Assembly: GCA_009780235.1 (NCBI GenBank)
Contig: WRAK01000003.1
Span: forward strand, 1 to 64,000
Origin: Oscillospiraceae bacterium
GTDB taxonomy: Bacteria > Bacillota > Clostridia > Oscillospirales > Oscillospiraceae
DNA length: 64,000 bases
Reading direction: 5' to 3'
The notes beneath the pieces were generated by a model, which searched no databases, had not been told where the DNA came from, and worked only from the letters and a program-made list of their open reading frames with translations. Of this stretch, positions 60,315 to 64,000 are shown piece after piece (the stretch's first letter is position 1; each line of letters begins with the position of its first letter). The translations under genes and the position numbers were made by a program.

Positions 60315-61405
60315 GACGGCTCGTAATTGCATTGATACTCCTGCTCCTCCTTACCGGAACGGCACAAGCAACCGGCCACCAAACCGAAGCCATAGGCATA
60401 CCCGAACTCGAACAATCCATCCCGCACGAAGCCGATGACCTGCTGCACGGCACCGACCTGACCATCGGGACAAGCTTTGACTCCGCGCTCAATCAAATCC
60501 TCGGCAACCTCATGGGCCGCATCGGCGGCGTGTTTCGACAGGCAGCACGTAGTGCGGCCACGGTGATGGTCATCGCCATGCTGGTCGGATTGGTCGGTCG
60601 GCTCTATGAGGGCTCCGGCGGCACCGTCCCCGATTTCGTCCCCCTCGTTGGCGTGCTGGCGATTGCGGGCGCGGTAGTCGGCACCTCCGGCGCATTTATC
60701 GGGCTGGGGTCTGCGACCTTGCGGCAGTTGGAAGTCTTCTCCCAGTCCCTCTTCCCTGCCATGGCGGCGGCGGGGGCGGCAAGCGGGGCCATCACCTCGG
60801 CGGCGGTAAAATATGCGGGGACAGTCTTGTTCCTCAATATCCTCATCACCCTCACCACCCGCATCATCATGCCGCTCATCTACGCCTACATCGCCGCCGT
60901 CATCGGCAACGCGGCCATCGGCGGCGAGGGTCTGCGTGCGGCGGCAAACCTCCTCAAATGGGTCATCGGCGTGCTGATTACAACGGTGATGATTGCCTTC
61001 GTGGGCTACCTCACCGTCACAGGCATCGTCTCAGGCTCGGCAGATGTCGTAACCACAAGGGTAGCCAAAACCACCATCTCCACCGTCCTCCCCGTCGTAG
61101 GCGGCATCGTGGCGGACGCCGCCGAAAGCGTCATGGCCGGAGCCATGCTGATCAGAAACGGCATAGGCGTCATCGGTCTCATCGTCATACTCGCCGTCTG
61201 CCTCATCCCCATCCTGCAACTGGGCGCACACTACATCCTATTCAAAGCCGCCGCAGGCCTCTCAGCCCCCATCACCGACAAACGCATCGGCGACCTAATC
61301 GGCGACCTGGGCACCGCTTTCGCCATGGTCATGGGCCTGGTCGGGGCGGGGATGATGATGCTGTTTTTCTCAATTATATCCATGATGCGGATGGTGATTC
61401 GCTAA
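60311..61405 (+). CDS. spoIIIAE: stage III sporulation protein AE
   Basis: This 364-aa protein has a signal-like first helix (ending GTAQA), about eight membrane helices and the family's NQILGNLMGRIGGVFRQAAR and PLIYAYIAAVIGNAAIGGEG motifs. It is the multi-spanning core of the SpoIIIA complex. Length fits. Confidence 0.93.
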   Translation: MRRLVIALILLLLLTGTAQATGHQTEAIGIPELEQSIPHEADDLLHGTDLTIGTSFDSALNQILGNLMGRIGGVFRQAARSAATVMVIAMLVGLVGRLYEGSGGTVPDFVPLVGVLAIAGAVVGTSGAFIGLGSATLRQLEVFSQSLFPAMAAAGAASGAITSAAVKYAGTVLFLNILITLTTRIIMPLIYAYIAAVIGNAAIGGEGLRAAANLLKWVIGVLITTVMIAFVGYLTVTGIVSGSADVVTTRVAKTTISTVLPVVGGIVADAAESVMAGAMLIRNGIGVIGLIVILAVCLIPILQLGAHYILFKAAAGLSAPITDKRIGDLIGDLGTAFAMVMGLVGAGMMMLFFSIISMMRMVIR

Positions 61406-61534
61406 AAGCCTCCTTTTCCAAAGGAGGTGGCAGGCGAAGCCTGACGGAGGATTTGTATATATGTTATCACCAGCGTTGAGGAAACGAATCCTCAGTCAGC
61501 TTCGCTGACAGCTCCTTTGGAAAAGGAGCCTTTG
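61405..61534. repeat. family B repeat inside the spoIIIA operon (AE-AF)
   Basis: AAAGCCTCCTTTTCCAAAGG AGG, GGCAGGCGAAGCCTGAC and GGAGGATTT face GAATCCTCAGTCAGC, GCTGACAGCTCC and TTTGGAAAAGGAGCCTTTGG. It is the reverse complement of 15335-15463 with a different middle. A plain spacer follows, then AGGAGG for spoIIIAF. Confidence 0.85.
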
Positions 61535-61565
61535 GTTCCATTCACTCAAAAAGGAGGCTTCAACC

Positions 61566-62060
61566 ATGGCCAACCTCATACGCACTTGGATACTAGGCCT
61601 CACCGCCGCGGCTTTCCTCGCCGCCGTTGCTATGACCCTCACGCCCAAAGGCCGTCCCCGCGCCGTGGTCGGCTTGGTGACGGGGCTTGTCACCATCGCA
61701 GCTCTCATCGCGCCGATTTTGGACTTCGATTACGAGGCCTACGCCCGCAATGTCGAGCATTTCGAGCTGTCTTTGGAGGCCCGAAATGCGGAGTGGGAAG
61801 CGCACCAAGAAGAGCTGACAAGTCGTATCATAATAGAGCGGAGCGAGGCATATATATGGGACAAAGCCGAATCTTTGGGACTGGTCGGCATGGACATCGA
61901 GGTGGCCGTGGCCCACAATGAAGCGGGTTGGATGTTCCCCGACCGGGTTTGGATTACAGGCGAATACACGACCGCACAGCAGAGCGCGCTATCGGAATTT
62001 TTGGCCGGGACATTCGGCATTCCCGCCGAACGGCAATATTGGAGTAACGCAGATGAATGA
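61566..62060 (+). CDS. spoIIIAF: stage III sporulation protein AF
   Basis: This 164-aa protein has two N-terminal membrane helices (5-25, 35-55) followed by a ring-building-motif-like domain (WDKAESLGLVGMDIEVAVAH, then RVWITGEYTTAQQSALSEFL), the SpoIIIAF layout. The ring motif multimerises around the channel. It overlaps spoIIIAG by 8 bases. Confidence 0.9.
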   Translation: MANLIRTWILGLTAAAFLAAVAMTLTPKGRPRAVVGLVTGLVTIAALIAPILDFDYEAYARNVEHFELSLEARNAEWEAHQEELTSRIIIERSEAYIWDKAESLGLVGMDIEVAVAHNEAGWMFPDRVWITGEYTTAQQSALSEFLAGTFGIPAERQYWSNADE

Positions 62061-62583
62061 AAAAAAACCGAAGCTCCCCATAGACACCAAACAGCTCCTC
62101 AAAACAGTAGAGAAAAACAAGTTTATATTCCTGATTCTGCTCGTGGGCGTGGTGGTCATCATCTGGCCGTTCGGCCGCACCGCGCCGGAAGCCATGACCC
62201 CGCCCCCACCGCCTCCGGCGCAGCGGCTGGCATTCTCCTTAGAGGAAAAAGAGGCCCGTCTCGCCGAAGCCCTCTCCCAAATCGAGGGGGCGGGAGAAGT
62301 CGTCGTCATGCTGAGCCTCAGAACCTCTCTGGAACAGGAGGTCGCCGTAGATGAGGACCAATCCGGCCGACGCGCAACCGTCACCATCGCAACGGGATCC
62401 GGAACGCAGTCCGAGGTAACACTCCTCTACCGCTACCCCGAGTTCCAAGGCGCGCTCGTCGTAAGCCAAGGCGCAGACAACGCCTCCGTCCGCCTGCAGC
62501 TCACCCAAGCGGTAGCGGCTTTGACGGGACTGGGAACTGACCGAATCACGGTAATGCCGATGGGTGCAACTATGGAAGAATAA
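62053..62583 (+). CDS. spoIIIAG: stage III sporulation protein AG
   Basis: This 176-aa protein has a short basic N-terminus, one membrane helix (22-40), a Pro-rich linker (AMTPPPPPPAQ) and a ring-building domain (LSQIEGAGEVVVMLSLRTSL, then GALVVSQGADNASVRLQLTQ AVAALTGLG). It forms the large ring in the space between membranes. Start at 62053 begins MNEKKPKLPID. Confidence 0.92.
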   Translation: MNEKKPKLPIDTKQLLKTVEKNKFIFLILLVGVVVIIWPFGRTAPEAMTPPPPPPAQRLAFSLEEKEARLAEALSQIEGAGEVVVMLSLRTSLEQEVAVDEDQSGRRATVTIATGSGTQSEVTLLYRYPEFQGALVVSQGADNASVRLQLTQAVAALTGLGTDRITVMPMGATMEE

Positions 62584-62608
62584 CCCTTCGCTCCATACAA
62601 AAACACCC

Positions 62609-62695
62609 TTGTGGGGGGCGGCGTCCCCGACGCCCTATGTACGTGCAAATTTCCGATTGTAGGCGCGCGCATTGCGCATCCGCAGGCGGCCGTGC
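62609..62695. repeat. two family A half-hairpins in the spoIIIAG-AH gap
   Basis: 62610-62634 (TGTGGGGGGCGGCGTCCCCG ACGCC) is a left half of the GGCGTC type. 62657-62688 (TTGTAGGCGCGCGCATTGCG CATCCGC) is a left half of the GCGCGC type, in the same orientation. Neither has its partner. A short TCCCGCCATCGGCGGGA hairpin (62718-62734) follows before the spoIIIAH ribosome-binding site. Confidence 0.65.
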
Positions 62696-62778
62696 AAATC
62701 AAAAAAGCAACCTTTTATCCCGCCATCGGCGGGACAAATAAAAACTGCAATGCAAAACAATCTAGGAGGATGAAAGGT

Positions 62779-63393
62779 ATGAAAGTGTTCAAACGAAATG
62801 CGGTAATTATCACAGTACTCTTGTTCGTGGCGGTGGCGGTGTACTTAAACTGGTCGTACAACAGAGGCCAAGACCTCGCCGCCGACAACCCCGTCGTCAC
62901 CACCCGTCCGTCCGGTGAGCAAGACGGCTCCGAAGACACCCTGCGCCAAAACGAAACCCCCGGCGAAGCGGGCGAAACCCCGGACGCCGAAAGTCTCTAC
63001 TTTTCCCCTGGCGGCACGTCCACCCTCTCCGCCGCCGCAATCAGCTACTTCGACTCGGCCCGCCTGACGAGAGAACAGGCCAGAGACAGCGCAACCACCC
63101 TGCTCCAAGAGGCCGCCGCCATCGGCACGGCTTCCCAAACCGAAATCGACAATGCCCTGGCCGCCATCACGACCATGGCGACCTTCGCTCTCCAAGAAGC
63201 GCAGCTCGAAAACATCCTCATGGCAAAAGATTTTGAACAAATCGTCGTATTCATCCGCAACGAGGGCGTCAGCGTCATAGCCAGCGCACCCCCCGCGGGT
63301 CTCAGCGATGTAGCCGTAGCTCGGATTACGGAGGCCGTCATCGCCGAACTGGGTGTAACCGCGGCGGATATTACGATTATTCCTGTGAGTTAG
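62779..63393 (+). CDS. spoIIIAH: stage III sporulation protein AH
   Basis: This 204-aa protein has the N-terminal membrane helix (about 8-25, NAVIITVLLFVAVAVYLNW), a linker, and the SpoIIQ-binding domain: YFDSARLTREQARDSATTLL, AAITTMATFALQEAQLENIL and ITEAVIAELGVTAADITIIP. It binds forespore SpoIIQ. Start at 62779 is preferred (AGGAGG 9 bases upstream) over 62770. Confidence 0.93.
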   Translation: MKVFKRNAVIITVLLFVAVAVYLNWSYNRGQDLAADNPVVTTRPSGEQDGSEDTLRQNETPGEAGETPDAESLYFSPGGTSTLSAAAISYFDSARLTREQARDSATTLLQEAAAIGTASQTEIDNALAAITTMATFALQEAQLENILMAKDFEQIVVFIRNEGVSVIASAPPAGLSDVAVARITEAVIAELGVTAADITIIPVS

Positions 63394-63395
63394 AT

Positions 63396-63428
63396 AAAAA
63401 AATTCCCCTCCGCAGGAGGGGAATTTTT
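63396..63428. terminator. bidirectional terminator after spoIIIAH
   Basis: AAAAATTCCCCTCC / GGAGGGGAATTTTT, loop GCA. It also overlaps the end of the convergent gene at 63428. Confidence 0.8.
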
Positions 63429-63664
63429 CATGTTATTTGCACCTGTCCCGCTTCCAGCTGCCGTATCGCACTCGCCACACGACGCTTCGCGTCCTCCGCC
63501 GACACACCCGACTGCACGTAGCGAATCGCCGCGTGTTTCTCCGCCGCGCTCATTTGCCCGAAGGTCTCCGCCGCCGAAGGGTGTAGTGAGAGCCCCATCG
63601 ACAGCCCGAGCGGCAGGTCAATCCCATCCGGGGCCTTGCCCATACCGATGAAAGTTTCGCCCAT
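63428..63664 (-). CDS. small helical protein related to the C-terminal part of YdeI/OmpD-associated proteins (78 aa)
   Basis: The pattern DLPLGLSMGLSLHPSAAETF, then MSAAEKHAAIRYVQSGVSAE DAKRRVASAI resembles the LPxGFGxALAxNPxAMxxFxxL...EKxxI segment of YdeI-like (DUF1905-linked) proteins. The N-terminal domain is absent, so it is a stand-alone form common in Clostridia. The function is unknown. Confidence 0.6.
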   Translation of the reverse strand: MGETFIGMGKAPDGIDLPLGLSMGLSLHPSAAETFGQMSAAEKHAAIRYVQSGVSAEDAKRRVASAIRQLEAGQVQIT

Positions 63665-63712
63665 GTGTCATCACACTCCTTTGGGAGCTATATTCTCCCA
63701 AAACAGCATAAC

Positions 63713-64000
63713 TTATGCAGACCGCACATACACCGCAAATATAAGCAGCCGCCCGTCCCGATTAGACGCATCCGCGCAGGTGGACAAGACCAAAAACCGC
63801 CCCGTCTCCTCCGGCGCATCGCCGAAAAACGCCGTCACCGCAGAGCTGTCCATCGGGTCAAGCGCGTACACCGCATCTTGCGCCTCCGCCGCCCGCACAT
63901 CGAACACCCGATACATCAGAATCTCACCCGCGGCGGTGATAATCGTAATCGCGTGGTAGTCCTCTGCAAAATCCACATCCGCAAACTGATGCAAGGGCGC
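63713..64000 (-). CDS. class B sortase, C-terminal part
   Basis: The gene runs off the right edge. Visible features: PLHQFADVDFAEDYHAITII, a strand-rich middle, the catalytic Cys in FLVLSTCADA, and the catalytic Arg region NRDGRLLIFAVYV, as in SrtB-type enzymes. Sortases attach surface proteins to peptidoglycan. At least 96 codons are present; the start is outside the window. Confidence 0.75.
   Translation of the reverse strand, partial: APLHQFADVDFAEDYHAITIITAAGEILMYRVFDVRAAEAQDAVYALDPMDSSAVTAFFGDAPEETGRFLVLSTCADASNRDGRLLIFAVYVRSA

Noticed and set aside
2719..62695. CRISPR arrays
   Set aside because: The repeated palindromes are scattered single units at gene borders, not regularly spaced repeats with unique spacers, and no cas genes are present.
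1..64000. tRNA or rRNA genes
   Set aside because: No cloverleaf-like sequence with the usual conserved loops was seen in any gap on either strand.

Overview
The window looks like chromosome of a spore-forming, GC-rich Gram-positive Clostridia, most like an uncultured Oscillospirales gut or rumen lineage (inference). Direct support is a complete spoIIIAA-AH sporulation operon, CotF-type coat proteins, IreB, MurT/GatD, ftsZ, an Asp23-nusB-xseA-xseB-ispA cluster, class B sortase, many Shine-Dalgarno starts and no outer-membrane genes. No tRNA, rRNA or CRISPR array was seen.

Layout: 1-2600 queA end, a frameshifted S41 peptidase lipoprotein and two small unknowns. 2660-6020 lysine/DAP operon asd-dapA-dapB with its promoter and terminator. 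6030-11000 membrane protein, aldo/keto reductase, a tiny Cys/His-rich protein gene with a sigma-K-like promoter, an OmpR-type two-component pair and a ComEA-like protein. 11000-17700 D-Ala-D-Ala carboxypeptidase, EndoA toxin and alanine racemase, DUF3781, a lipoprotein and the NAD(P)HX repair enzyme. 17710-18025 a compact type I toxin/antisense RNA locus. 18050-24050 pheS-pheT, ireB and its membrane partner, a Pro-rich protein and two coat-type proteins. 24070-30600 lipoprotein serpin, an LnrJK-LMN-like two-component/ABC operon and ispA. 30765-39640 DUF998 protein, xseBA, nusB, Asp23, a lipoprotein, gatD-murT, a BrkB protein and ftsZ. 40000-41520 DegV and YgjV. 41757-50554 three very large secreted proteins on one strand (a BspA-type leucine-rich protein and two subtilisin-like proteases), all ending in a dockerin-like module. 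50740-55030 an integrative mobilizable element: MOBQ relaxase (frameshifted), recognisable oriT, DUF3847, large serine recombinase, TnpW. 55858-57222 an AAA ATPase. 57996-63393 spoIIIA operon. 63428-64000 a small unknown and the end of a sortase.

The intergenic DNA is unusually rich in palindromic interspersed repeats. Family A (about 80 bp, ends TGTAGGGG/CCCCTACA) is two hairpins facing each other. Family B (about 130 bp) has ends made of CTCCTTT hairpins. Families C/D (60-250 bp) centre on a TTACTTTTT/AAAAAGTAA hairpin. They sit between genes, including inside the dap, pheST, murT-gatD and spoIIIA operons, and some copies double as terminators.

The strongest candidates for something new are the Cys/His-rich peptide gene at 7995, the toxin/antisense locus at 17710-18025, a GatD with glycine at the catalytic-cysteine position, and the secreted family whose signal peptide and C-terminal module are shared between neighbouring genes with unrelated middles.
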